Shown here: piece by piece, positions 51,236 through 63,021 of the stretch
Position numbering within the stretch: the first letter of the stretch is position 1
How the letters are laid out: each line of letters starts with the position of its first letter
Assembly (NCBI RefSeq): GCF_910592395.1
Contig: NC_088322.1
Span: 5,205,431 to 5,269,430, forward strand
Source of the DNA: Lineus longissimus
Taxonomy: Eukaryota > Nemertea > Pilidiophora > Heteronemertea > Lineidae
DNA: 64,000 bases
Direction: 5' to 3'
Position numbers and translations under genes: made by a program
The notes under the pieces: model-generated
Database searches by the model: none
What the model was told of the DNA's origin: nothing
Seen by the model: the letters and a program-made list of their open reading frames with translations, nothing else

Positions 51236-54200
51236 AAATTGTGGTCTCAGTTTGTCCAATCGGTCATCTCGACTCTGTATAACCAAAATGAGCGGGATCA
51301 GTCGCGACGAGCGCCATCGCCAACCGACTTTCATCGCCAGTAGTGCAATATCGCTATCGAATATAACTTATCATCGCAGAATCTTGAAATTGCCTTTTCA
51401 GTTTTACCATCGGTCATCACGACTCTGCATATCCAAAGTGAGCGTGATCGGTCGCGCGAGCGCCATTGCCGAACGACTTTCATCGCCAGTAGTGCAATAT
51501 CGCTAGTCGAATGACAACTTTTCATCGCAGAATCTCGAAATTGTGCTCTCAGTTTGTAGAATCAGCCATCTTGACTCTGTATAACCAAAATGAGCGTGAT
51601 CGGTCGCGACGAGCGCTATCGCCAACCAACTTTCATCGCCAATAGTGCAATATCGCTATTAGAATGACAACTTATCATCGCAGAATCTCGTAATTGTAGT
51701 CTCAGTTTGTCGAATTGGTCATCTCGACTCTGTATAACCAAAATGAGCATGATCGGTCGCGCCGAGCCCCATCGCCAACCGACTTTCATCGCCAGTAGTG
51801 CAATATCGCTAGTCGAATGACAACTTTTCATCGCAGAATCTCGAAATTGTGCTCTCAGTTTGTCGAATCAGCCATCTTGACTCTGTATAACCAAAATGAG
51901 GGTGATCGGTGGCGACGAGCGCCATCGCCGACCGACTTTCATCGCCAGTAGTGTAATATCGCTAGTTGAATGACAACTTATCATAGCAGAATCTCGAAAT
52001 TGTGCTCTCAGTTTGTCGAATCAGCCATCTTCACCATGTATAACCAAAATGAGCGTGATCGGTCGCGACAAGCGCCATCGCCGATGGACCATCATCGCCA
52101 GTAGTCTTATATCATTAGTCAAATGACAACTTATCATCGCAGAATCTCAAATTTGCGGTCTCAGTTTCTCCAATCGGTCATCTCGACTCTTTATAACCAA
52201 AATAAGCGTGATTGTTCGAGACGAGCGCCATCGCCGACCGACTTTCATCGCCAGTAGTGCAATATCGCTAGTCGAATGACATTTTATCATCACAGAGTCT
52301 CGAAATTGTGGCCTCAGTTTGTCCAATCGATCATCTCAACTCTGTATAACCAAAATGAGGGGATCAGTCGCGAAGAGCACCATCGCCAACCGACTTTCAT
52401 CGCCAGTAGTGCAATATCGCTAGTCGAATGACAACTTATAACGGCAGAATCTTGAAATTGTGGTCTCAGTTTGTCGAATTGGTCATTTTGGCTCTGTATA
52501 ACTAAAATGAGTGTGATCGGTCGTGACGAGCGCCATCGCCGACCGACTTTCATCGCCAGTAGTGTAATATCGCTAGTCGAATGACAACTTATCATTGCAG
52601 AATCTCGAAATTGTGCTCTCAGTTTGTCGAATCAGCCATCTTCACCCTGTATAACCAAAATGAGCGTGATCGGTCGCGACAAGCGCCATCGCCGACGGAC
52701 CATCATCGCCAGTAGTCTTATATCGTTAGTCAAATGACAACTTATCATCGCAGAATCTCAAATTTGCGGTCTCAGTTTGTCCAATCGGTCATCTCGACTC
52801 TGTATAACCAAAATGAGCGTGATTGGTCGCGACGAGCGCCATCGCCGACCGACTTTCATCGCCAGTAGTGCAATATCGCTAGTTGAATGACAACTTATCA
52901 TCACAGAGTCTCGAAATTGTGGTGTCAGTTTGTCCAATCGGTCATCTCGACTCTGTATAACCAAAATGAGCGTGATCGGTCGCGACGAGCGCCATCGCCC
53001 ACCGACTTTCATCGCCAGTAGGGTAATATCGCTAGTCGAATGACAACTTATAATCGCAGAATCTCAAATTTGTGGTCTCAGTTTGTCCAATCGGTCATCT
53101 CGACTCTGTATAACTAAAATGAGCGGGATCAGTCGCGACGAGCGCCATCGCCAACCGACTTTCATCGCCAGTAGTGTAATATCGCTAGTCGAATGACAAC
53201 TTATCATCACAGAATCTCGAAATTGCGGTCTCAGTTTGTCCAATCGGTCATCTCGACTCTGTATAACAAAAATGAGCGTGATCGGTCGCGACGAGCACCA
53301 TCGCCAACCGACTTTCATTGCCAGTAGTGTAATATCGCTAGTCGGATGACAACTTATTATCGCAGAATTTCGAAATTGTGCTCTTAGTTTGTTGAATCAG
53401 CCATCTTGACTCTGTATAACCAAAATGAGCGTGATCGGTCACGACGATCGCCATCGCCAACCGACTTTCATCGCCAGTAGTCTAATATCGCTAGTCGAAT
53501 GATAACTTATCATCACAGAATCTCGAAATTGCGGTCTCAGTTTGTCCAATCGGTCATCTCGACTCTGTATAACCAAAATGAGCGTGATCGGTCGCGACGA
53601 GCACCATCGCCAACCGACTTTCATTGCCAGTAGTGTAATATCGCTAGTCGGATGACAACTTATTATGGCAGAATCTCGAAATTGCGGTCTCAGTTTGTCC
53701 AATCGGTCTTCTCGACTCTGTATAACCAAAATGAGCGTGATCGGTCGCGACGAGCACCATCGCCAACCGACTTTCATCGCCAGTAGTGTAATATCGCTAG
53801 TTGGATGACAACTTATTATCGCAGAATCTCGAAATTGTGCTCTCAGTTTGTTGAATCAGCCATCTTGACTCTGTATAACCAAAATGAGCGAGATCGGTCA
53901 CGACGATCACCATCGCCGACCGACTTTCATCGCCAGTAGTGCAATATCGCTATTGAATGACAACTTATCATCGCAGAATCTTGAAATTGCCTTTTCAGTT
54001 TTACCATCGGTCATCACGACTCTGCATATCCAAAGTGAGCGTGATTGGTCATGACGAGCACCATCGCCGACGAACTTTCATCGCCAGTAGTGCAATATCG
54101 CTATCGAATGACAACTTATCATCACAGAATCTCGAAATTGTGCTCTCAGTTTGTCGAATCAGCCATCTTCACCCTGTATAACCAAAATGAGCGTGATCGG

Positions 54201-55402
54201 TCGCGACGATCGCCATCGCCAACCGACTTTCATCGCCAGTAGTGTAATATCGCTAGTCAAATGACAACTTATAATCGCAGAATCTTGAAATTGTGGTCTC
54301 AGTTTGTCCAATCGGTCATCTCGACTCTGTATAACTAAAATGAGAGGGATCAGTCGCGACGAGCACCATCGTCGACCTACTTTCATCGCCAGTAGTGTAA
54401 TATCGCCAGTCGAATGACAACTTATCATCACAGAATCTTGAAATTGCGGTCTCAGTTTGTCCAATCGGTCATCTTGACTCTGTATAACTAAAATGAGCAT
54501 GATCAGTCGCGACGAGTGCCATCGCCAACCGACTTTCATCGCCAGTAGTGTAATATCGCTAGTCGAATGACAACTTAACATCACAGAATCTCGAAATTGC
54601 GGTCTCAGTTTGTCAAATGGGTCATCTCGACTCTGTATAACAAAAATGAGCGTGATCGGTCGAGATGAGCACCATCGCCAACCGACTTTCATCGCCAGTA
54701 GTGTAATATCGCTAGTCGGATGACAACTTATTATCGCAGAATCTCGAAATTGTGCTCTCAGTTTGTTGAATCAGCCATCTTGACTCTGTATAACCAAAAT
54801 GAGCGTGATCGGTCACGACGATCGCCATCGCCAACCGACTTTCATCGCCAGTAGTGCAATATCACTAGTCGAATGACAACTTATCATCACAGAGTCTCGA
54901 AATTGTGGTCTCAGTTTGTCCAATCGGTCATCTCGACTCTGTATAACCAAAATGAGCGTGATCGGTCGCGACGAGCACCATCGCCAACCGACTTTCATCG
55001 CCAGTAGTGTAATATCGCAAGTCGGATGACAACTTATTATCGCAAAATCTCGAAATTGTGCTTTCAGTTTCTTGAATCAGCCATCTCGACTCTGTATAAC
55101 CAAAATGAGCGTGATCAGTAACGACGAGCACTATCGCCAACCGACTTTCATCGCCAGTAGTGTAATATCGCTAGTCGAATGACAACTTATCATCACAGAA
55201 TCTCAAAATTGCGGTCTCAGTTTGTCCAATCGGTCATCTCGACTCTGTATAACCAAAATGAGCGTGATCGGTCGCGACGAGCAGCATCGCCAACCGACTT
55301 TCATCGCCAGTAGTGTAATATCGCTAGTCGGATGACAACTTATTATCGCAGAATCTCGAAATTGTGTTCTCAGTTTGTTGAATCAGCCATCACAGAGTCT
55401 CG
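51236..55402. repeat. 6 kb higher-order unit, shortened copy U3 (4,167 bp)
   Basis: It follows U1b and U1/U2 closely until about 54,340 (offset 5,996 from U2). The offset then drops to 4,930 by about 54,570, a loss of about 7 monomers, and to 4,167 by about 54,855, a loss of about 5 more. It ends with the third 44 bp truncated monomer. Variants at 53,1xx (GAGCGGGATCAGTC) tie it to U1b, while TTGTTCGAGAC near 52,211 is the U1 state. Confidence 0.82.
55359..55402 (+). repeat. Truncated 44 bp monomer, copy 3
   Basis: The break is the same as at 28,556 and 51,192. It lies 4,167 bp after copy 2 because U3 is shortened, and it marks the end of recognisable 6 kb units. Confidence 0.9.
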
Positions 55403-57687
55403 AAATTGTGGTCTCAGTTTGTCCAATCGGTCATCTCGACTCTGTATAACCAAAATGAGCGGGATCAGTCGCGACGAGCGCCATCGCCAACCGACTTTCA
55501 TCGCCAGTAGTGCAATATCGCTATCGAATATAACTTATCATCGCAGAATCTTGAAATTGCCTTTTCAGTTTTACCATCGGTCATCACGACTCTGCATATC
55601 TTAAGTGAGCGTGATCGGTCGTGATGAGCACCATCGCCGATGAACTTTCATCGCCAGTAGTGCATAATTGCTATCGAATGACAACTTATCATCACAGAAT
55701 CATGAAATTGTGCTCTCACTTGTCGAATTGGTCATCTCGGCCCTGTATAAGCAAAATGAGCGTGATCGGTCGCAACGACCGCCATCGCCGACCGACTTTC
55801 ATCGCAGTAGTGAAATATCGCTAGTCGAATGACAATTTATCATCACAGAGTCTCGAAATTGTGGTCTCAGTTTGTCCAATCGGTCATCTCGACTCTGTAT
55901 AACCAAAATGAGCGGGATCAGTCGCGACGAGCGCCATCGCCGACCAACTTTCATCGCCAGTAGTGTAATATCGCTAGTCGAATGACAACTTATAATCGCA
56001 GAATCTTGAAATTGTGGTTTCAGTTTGTTTAATCGGGCATCTCGACTCAGCATAACCAAAATGAGTGTGATCGGTCGCGACGAGCGCCATCGCCGACCGA
56101 CCATCATCGCCAGTAGTCTTATATCGTTAGTCAAATGACAACTTATCATTGCAGAATCTCAAATTTGTTGTCTCAGTTTGTCCAATCGGTCATCTCGACT
56201 CTTTATAACCAAAATGAGCGTGATTGGTCGCGACGATCGCCATCGCCGACCGACATTCATCGCCAGTAGTGCAATATCACTAGTCGAATGACAACTTATC
56301 ATCACAGAGTCTCGAAATTGTGGTTTCAGTTTGTCCAATCGGTCATCTTGACTCTGTATAACGAAAATGAGCGGGATCAGTCGCGACGAGCGCCATCGCC
56401 AACCGACTTTCATCGACAGTAGTGTAATATCGCTAGTCGAATGACAACTTATCATCACAGAATCTCGAAATTGCGGTCTCAGTTTGTCCAATCGGTCATC
56501 TCGACTCTGTATAACCAAAATGAGCGTGATCGGTCGCGACGAGCACCATCGCCAACCGACTTTCATCGCCAGTAGTGTAATATCGCTAGTCGGATGACAA
56601 CTTATTATCGCAGAATCTTGAAATTGTGCTCTCAGTTTGTTGAATCGGCCATCTTGACTCTGTATTACCAAAATGAGCGTGATCAGTCGCGACGAGCGCC
56701 ATCGCCGACCAACCATCATTGCCAATAGTCTTGTATCGTTAGTCGAATGACCACTTATCATCGCAGAATCTCGAAACTGTGGTCTTAATTTGTTGAATTG
56801 GTCATCTTGGCTCTGTATAACCAAAATGAGCGTGATCGGTCGCGACAAGCGCCATCGCCGACCGACTTTCATAGCCAGTAGTGAAATATCGCTAGTCAAT
56901 TGACAATTTATCATCACAGAGTCTCGAAATTGTGGTCTCAGTTTGTTGAATCAGCCATCTTGACTCTTTATAACCAAAATGAGCGTGATCGGTCGCGACG
57001 ATCGCCATCGCCGACCGACTTTCATCGCCAGTAGTGGCATATCGCTAGTCGAATGACAACTTATCATCACAGAACTTCGAAATTGCGGTCTCAGTTTGTC
57101 CAATCGGTCATCTCGACTCTGTATAACCAAAATGAGCGTGATCGGTCGCGACGAGCACCATCGCCAACCGACTTTCATCGCCAGTAGTGTAATATCGCTA
57201 TTGAATGACAACTTATCATCACAGAGTCTCGAAATTGTGGTCTCAGTTTGTCCAATCGGTCATCTCGACTCTGCATAACCAAAATGAGCGGGATCATTCG
57301 CGACAAGAGCCATCGCCAACCGACTTTCATCGCCAGTAGTGTAATATCGCTATTGAATGACAACTCATCATCACAGAATCTCGAAATTGTGGTCTCAGTT
57401 TGTTCAATCGGGCATCTCAACTCTGTATAACCAAAATGAGCGTGATCGGTCGTGACGAGCAGCATCGCCAACCGACTTTCATCGCCAGTAGTGTAATATC
57501 GCTAGTCGGATGACAACTTATTATCGCAGAATCTTGAAATTGTGCTCTCAGTTTGTTGAATCAGCCATCTTGACTCTGTATAACCAAAATGAGGGTGATC
57601 GGTCACGACGAGCGCCATCGCCAACCGACTTTCATCGCCAGTAGTGCAATATCGCTATCGAATATAACTTACCATCGCAGAATCTTG
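55403..57687. repeat. Transitional satellite segment between the 6 kb and 2 kb unit regions
   Basis: This stretch begins like another 6 kb unit, with a GAGCGGGATCAGTC monomer and an F monomer at 55,554, but then holds monomers in a different order. Examples are GCATATCTTAAGTGAGC at about 55,595, a shortened CTCTCACTTGTCGAATTG at about 55,713, and repeated CATCATCGCCAGTAGTCTTA types. A long minus-strand open frame at 56,159-56,917 is a frame artefact. No gene or insertion is seen. Confidence 0.7.
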
Positions 57688-59057
57688 AAATTGCCTTTTC
57701 AGTTTTACCATCGGTCATCACGACTCTGCATATCCAAAGTGAGCGTGATCGGTCGTGATGAGCACCATCGCCGACGAACTTTCATCGCCAGTAGTGCAAT
57801 ATCGCTATCGAATGACAACTTATCATCACAGAATCTCGAAATTGTGCTCTCAGTTTGTCGAATTGGTCATCTCGGCCCTGTATAAGCAAAATGAGCGTGA
57901 TCGGTCGCGACGAGCGCCATCGCCGACCGACTTTCATCACAGTAGTGTAATATCGCTAGTCGAATGACAACTTATAATTGCAGAATCTTGAAATTGTGGT
58001 CTCAGTTTGTTCAATCGGGCATCTCGACTCTGCATAACCAAAATGAGTGTGATCGGTCGCGACGAGCGCCATCGCCAACCGACCATCATCGCCTATAGTC
58101 TTATATCGTTAGTCCAATGACCACTTATCATCGCAGAATCTCGAAACTCTGGTCTCAATTTGTTGAATTGGTCATCTCGGCTCTGCATAACCAAAATGAG
58201 CGTGATCGGTCGTGACAAGCGCCATCTCCGACCGACCATCATCGCCAGTAGTCTTATATCGTTAGTCAAATGACAACTTATCATTGCAGAATCTCAAATT
58301 TGTGGTCTCAGTTTTTCCAATCGGTCATCTCGACTCTGTATAACTAAAATGAGCGGGATCAGTCGCGACGAGCGCCATCGCCAACCGACTTTCATCGCCA
58401 GTAGTGTAATATCGCTATCGAATGACAACTTATCATGGGAGAGTCTCGAAATTGTGGTCTCAATTTGTCCAATCGGTCATCTCGACTCTGTATAACCAAA
58501 ATGAGCGAGATCAGTCGCGACGAGTGCCATCGCCAACTGACTTGCATCGCCAGTAGTGTAATATCGCTAGTCGAATGACAACTTATCACCACAGAATCTC
58601 GAAATTGCGGTCTCAGTTTGTCCAATCGGTCATCTCGACTCTGTATAACCAAAATGAGCGTGATCGGTCGCGACGAGCACCATCGCCAACCGACTTTCAT
58701 CGCCAGTAGTGTAATATTGCTATTGAATGACAACTTATCATCACAGAGTCTCGAAATTGTGGTCTCAGTTTGTCCAATCGGTCATCTCGACTCTGTATAA
58801 CCAAAATGAGCGGGATCATACGCGACGAGAGCCATCGCCAACCGACTTTCATGGCCAGTAGTGTAATATCGCTACTCGGATGACAACTTATTATCGCAGA
58901 ATCTCGAAATTGTGCTCTCAAACTGTTGAATCAGCCATCTTGACTCTGTATAACCAAAATGAGCGTGATCGGTCACGACGAGCGCCATCGCCAACCGACT
59001 TTCATCGCCAGTAGTGCAATATCGCTATCGAATATAGCTTATCATCGCAGAATCTTG
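57688..59057. repeat. Terminal higher-order unit T1 (1,370 bp)
   Basis: Starts at an F monomer followed by a GATGAGCACCATCGCCGACG monomer and a CTGTATAAGCAAAATGAGC monomer whose CATCACAGTAG lacks one base. It then has two CATCATCGCC types with CATCGCCTATAGTCTTA. About nine monomers. The next unit matches at exactly 1,370 bp offset over its first part. Confidence 0.85.
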
Positions 59058-61039
59058 AAATTGCCTTTTCAGTTTTACCATCGGTCATCACGACTCTGCA
59101 TATCCAAAGTGAGCGTGATCGGTCGTGATGAGCACCATCGCCGACGAACTTTCATCGCCAGTAGTGCAATATCGCTATCGAATGACAACTTATCATCAGA
59201 GAATCTCGAAATTGTGCTCTCCGTTTGTCGAATTGGTCATCTCGGCCCTGTATCAGCAAAATGAGCGTGATCGGTCGCGACGAGCGCCATCGCCGACCAA
59301 CTTTCATCGCAGTAGTGTAATATCGCTAGTCGAATGACAACTTATAATTGCAGAATCTTGAAATTGTGGTCTCAGTTTGTTCAATCGAGCATCTCGACTC
59401 TGCATAACCAAAATGAGTGTGATCGGTCGCGACGAGCGCCATCGCCGACCGACCATCATCGCCTACAGTCTTATATCGTTAGTCCAATGACCACTTATCA
59501 TCGCAGAATCTCGAAACTCTGGTCTCAATTTGTTGAATTGGTCATCTCGGCTCTGCATAACCAAAATGAGCGTGATCGGTCGTGACAAGCGCCATCGCCG
59601 ACCAACCATCATCGCCAGTAGTCTTATATCGTTAGTCAAATGACAACTTATCATTGCAGAATCTCAAATTTGTGGTCTCAGTTTGTCCAATCGGTCATCT
59701 CGACTCTGTATAACTAAAATGAGCGGGATCAGTCGCGACGAGCGCCATCGCCAACCGACTTTCATCGCCAGTAGTGTAATACCGCTATCGAATGACAACT
59801 TATCATGGCAGAGTCTCGAAATTGTGGTCTCAGTTTGTCCAATCGGTCATCTCGACTCTGTATAACCAAAATGAGCGGGATCATTCGCGACGAGAGCCAT
59901 CGCCAACCGACTTTCATCGCCAGTAGTGTAATATCGCTAGTCGAATGACAACTTATCATCACAGAATCTCGAAATTGCGGTCTCAGTTTGTCCAATCGGT
60001 CATTTCGACTCTGTATAACCAAAATGAGCGTGATCGGTCATGACGATCGCCATCGCCGACCGACTTTAGTCACCAGTAGTGCAATATCGCTAGTCGAATG
60101 ACAACTTATCATCACAGAGTCTCGAAATTGTGGTGTCAGTTTGTCCAATCGGTCTTCTCGACTCTGTATAACCAAAATGAGCGGGATCAGTCACGACGAG
60201 CGCCATCGCCAACCGACTTTCATCGCCAGTAGTGTGATATCGCTAGTCGAATGACAACTTATCATCACAGAGTCTCGAAATTGTGGTCTCAGTTTGTCCA
60301 ATCGGTCATCTCGACTCTGTATAACCAAAATAAGCGGGATCAGTCACGAAGAGCGCCATCGCCAACCGACTTTCATCGCCAGTAGTGTAATATCGTTTGT
60401 CAAATGACAACTTATCATCACAGAATCTCGAAATTGTGGTCTCAGTTTGTCCAATCGGTCATCTCGACTCTGTATAACCAAAATGAGCGGGATCAGTCGC
60501 GACGAGCGCCATCGCCAACCGACTTTCATCGCCAGTAGTGTGATATCACTAGTCGAATGACAACTTATCATCACAGAGTCTCGAAATTGTGGTCTCAGTT
60601 TGTCCAATCGGTCATCTCGACTCTGTATAACCAAAATAAGCGGATCAGTCACGAAAAGCGCCATCGCCAACCGACTTTCATCGCCAGTAGTGTAATATCG
60701 CTAGTCGAATGACAACTTATCATCACAGAATCTCGAAATTGCGGTCTCAGTTTGTCCAATCGGTCATCTCGACTCTGTATAACCAAAATGAGCGTGATCA
60801 GTCGCGATGAGCAGCATCGCCAACCGACTTTCATCGCCAGTAGTGTAATATCGCTAGTCGAATGACAACTTATTATCGCAGAATCTCGAAATTGTGCTCT
60901 CAGTTTGTTGAATCAGCCATCTTGACTCTGTATAACCAAAATGAGCGTGATCGGTCACGACGAGCGCCATCGCCAACCGACTTTCATCGCCAGTAGTGCA
61001 ATATCGCTATCGAATATAACTTATCATCGCAGAATCTTG
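59058..61039. repeat. Terminal higher-order unit T2 (1,982 bp)
   Basis: Same opening as T1, then 612 bp (four monomers) longer. The addition includes the TTAGTCACCAGTAGTGCAAT monomer at about 60,065 and two tandem 306 bp dimers (60125-60430 and 60431-60735), marked by GTAGTGTGATATC and CAAAATAAGCGG. T2 is repeated at 1,982 bp offset. Confidence 0.87.
60125..60735. repeat. Tandem 306 bp dimers inside T2
   Basis: Dimers 60125-60430 and 60431-60735 each pair a GTAGTGTGATATC monomer with a CAAAATAAGCGG monomer. The second has lost one G (AAGCGGATCAG for AAGCGGGATCAG), so it is 305 bp. The same pair, with the same 1 bp loss, recurs at 62107-62717 in T3, so dimer growth preceded the T2-T3 duplication. 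Confidence 0.82.
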
Positions 61040-63021
61040 AAATTGCCTTTTCAGTTTTACCATCGGTCATCACGACTCTGCATATCCAAAGTGAGCGTGA
61101 TCGGTCGTGATGAGCACCATCGCCGATGAACTTTCATCGCCAGTAGTGCAATATCGCTATCGAATGACAACTTATCATCACAGAATCTCGAAATTGTGCT
61201 CTCAGTTTGTCGAATTGGTCATCTCAGCTCTGTATAAGCAAAATGAGCGTGATCGGTCGCGACGAGCGCCATCGCCGACCGTCTTTCATCGCAGTAGTGT
61301 AATATCGCTAGTCGAATGACAACTTATAATCGCAGAATCTTGAAATTGTGGTCTCAGTTTGTTAAATAGGGCATCTCAACTCTGCATAACCAAAATGAGT
61401 GTGATCGGTCGCGACGAGCGCCATCGCCGACCGACCATCATCGCATATAGTCTTATATCGTTAGTCGAATGACCACTTATCATCGCAGAATCTCGAAACT
61501 CTGGTCTGAATTTGTTGAATTGGTCATCTCGGCTCTGTATAACCAAAATGAGCGTGATCGGTTGTGACAAGCGCCATCGCCGACCGACCATCATCGCCAG
61601 TAGTCTTATATCGTTAGTCAAATGACAACTTAACATCGCAGAATCTCAAATTTGTGGTCTCAGTTTGTCCAATCGGTCATCTCGACTCTGCATAACCAAA
61701 ATGAGCGGGATCATTCGCGACAAGAGCCATCGCCAACCGACTTTCATCGCCAGTAGTGTAATATCGCTATTGAATGACAACTCATCATCACAGAATCTCG
61801 AAATTGTGGTCTCAGTTTGTTCAATCGGGCATCTCAACTCTGTATAACCAAAATGAGCGGGATCATTCGCGACGAGAGCCATCGCCAACCGACTTTCATC
61901 GCCAGTAGTGTAATATCGCTAGTCGAATGACAACTTATCATCACAGAATCTCGAAATTGCGGTCTCAGTTTGTCCAATCGGTCATTTCGACTCTGTATAA
62001 CCAAAATGAGCGTGATCGGTCATGACGATCGCCATCGCCGACCGACTTTCGTCACCAGTAGTGCAATATCGCTAGTCGAATGACAACTTATCACCACAGA
62101 GTCTCGAAATTGTGGTGTCAGTTTGTCCAATCGGTCTTCTCGACTCTGTATAACCAAAATGAGCGAGGTCAGTCACGACGAGCGCCATCGCCAACCGACT
62201 TTCATCGCCAGTAGTGTGATATCGCTAGTCGAATGACAACTTATCATCACAGAGTCTCGAAATTGTGGTCTCAGTTTGTCCAATCGGTCATCTCGACTCT
62301 GTATAACCAAAATAAGCGGGATCAGTCACGAAGAGCGCCATCGCCAACCGACTTTCATCGCCAGTAGTGTAATATCGCTAGTCAAATGACAACTTATCAT
62401 CACAGAATCTCGAAATTCTGGTCTCAGTTTGTCCAATCGGTCATCTCGACTCTGTATAACCAAAATGAGCGGGATCAGTCGCGACGAGCGCCATCGCCAA
62501 CCGACTTTCATCGCCAGTAGTGTGATATCACTAGTCGAATGACAACTTATCATCACAGAGTCTCGAAATTGTGGTCTCAGTTTGTCCAATCGGTCATCTC
62601 GACTCTGTATAACCAAAATAAGCGGATCAGTCACGAAAAGCGCCATCGCCAACCGACTTTCATCGCCAGTAGTGTAATATCGCTAGTCGAATGACAACTT
62701 ATCATCACAGAATCTCGAAATTGCGGTCTCAGTTTGTCCAATCGGTCATCTCGACTCTGTATAACCAAAATGAGCGTGATCAGTCGCGATGAGCAGCATC
62801 GCCAACTGACTTTCATCGCCAGTAGTGTAATATCGCTAGTCGAATGACAACTTATTATCGCAGAATCTCGAAATTGTGCTCTCAGTTTGTTGAATCAGCC
62901 ATCTTGACTCTGTATAACCAAAATGAGCGTGATCGGTCACGACGAGCGCCATCGCCAACCGACTTTCATCGCCAGTAGTGCAATATCGCTATCGAATATA
63001 ACTTACCATCGCAGAATCTTG
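61040..63021. repeat. Terminal higher-order unit T3 (1,982 bp)
   Basis: Near-copy of T2. Its middle, around 61,660-61,890, instead resembles 57,245-57,475 at 4,417 bp offset (CATTCGCGACAAGAGCC, AACTCATCATCACAG). T3 is thus a mosaic of T2 and an older unit with unchanged length. Confidence 0.82.

Larger units (their letters stand above)
30635..53270. repeat. Large tandem duplication, copy 2 (22,636 bp)
   Basis: The sequence corresponds to 8,151-30,634. The register points 8,151, 30,635 and 53,271 are equivalent: each starts AATGAGCGTGATCGG. After 53,271 the sequence does not return to territory A but continues the 6 kb unit, showing that copy 2 ends in the original right flank. Copy 2 differs by gain of a 306 bp dimer near 34.4 kb, a net one-monomer loss near 46.2 kb, a few 1 bp indels and scattered substitutions. 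Confidence 0.92.
35165..55402. repeat. Territory B, second block to the end of U3
   Basis: This block repeats 12,375-30,634 and continues past it through the rest of U3. It has the same F, 8-monomer and 6 kb structures at a steady offset (22,788, then 22,635 and 22,636). X-type monomers are absent. No unique sequence or insertion was seen. Confidence 0.85.

Noticed and set aside
8151-53270. The two 22.5 kb copies as long terminal repeats or arms of a mobile element
   Set aside because: They are directly adjacent, consist only of satellite monomers, and show no target-site duplication, primer-binding site or coding domain.
56159-56917. 252-codon minus-strand open frame
   Set aside because: Same 51-residue satellite translation across about five monomers; ends where ordinary indels shift the frame.
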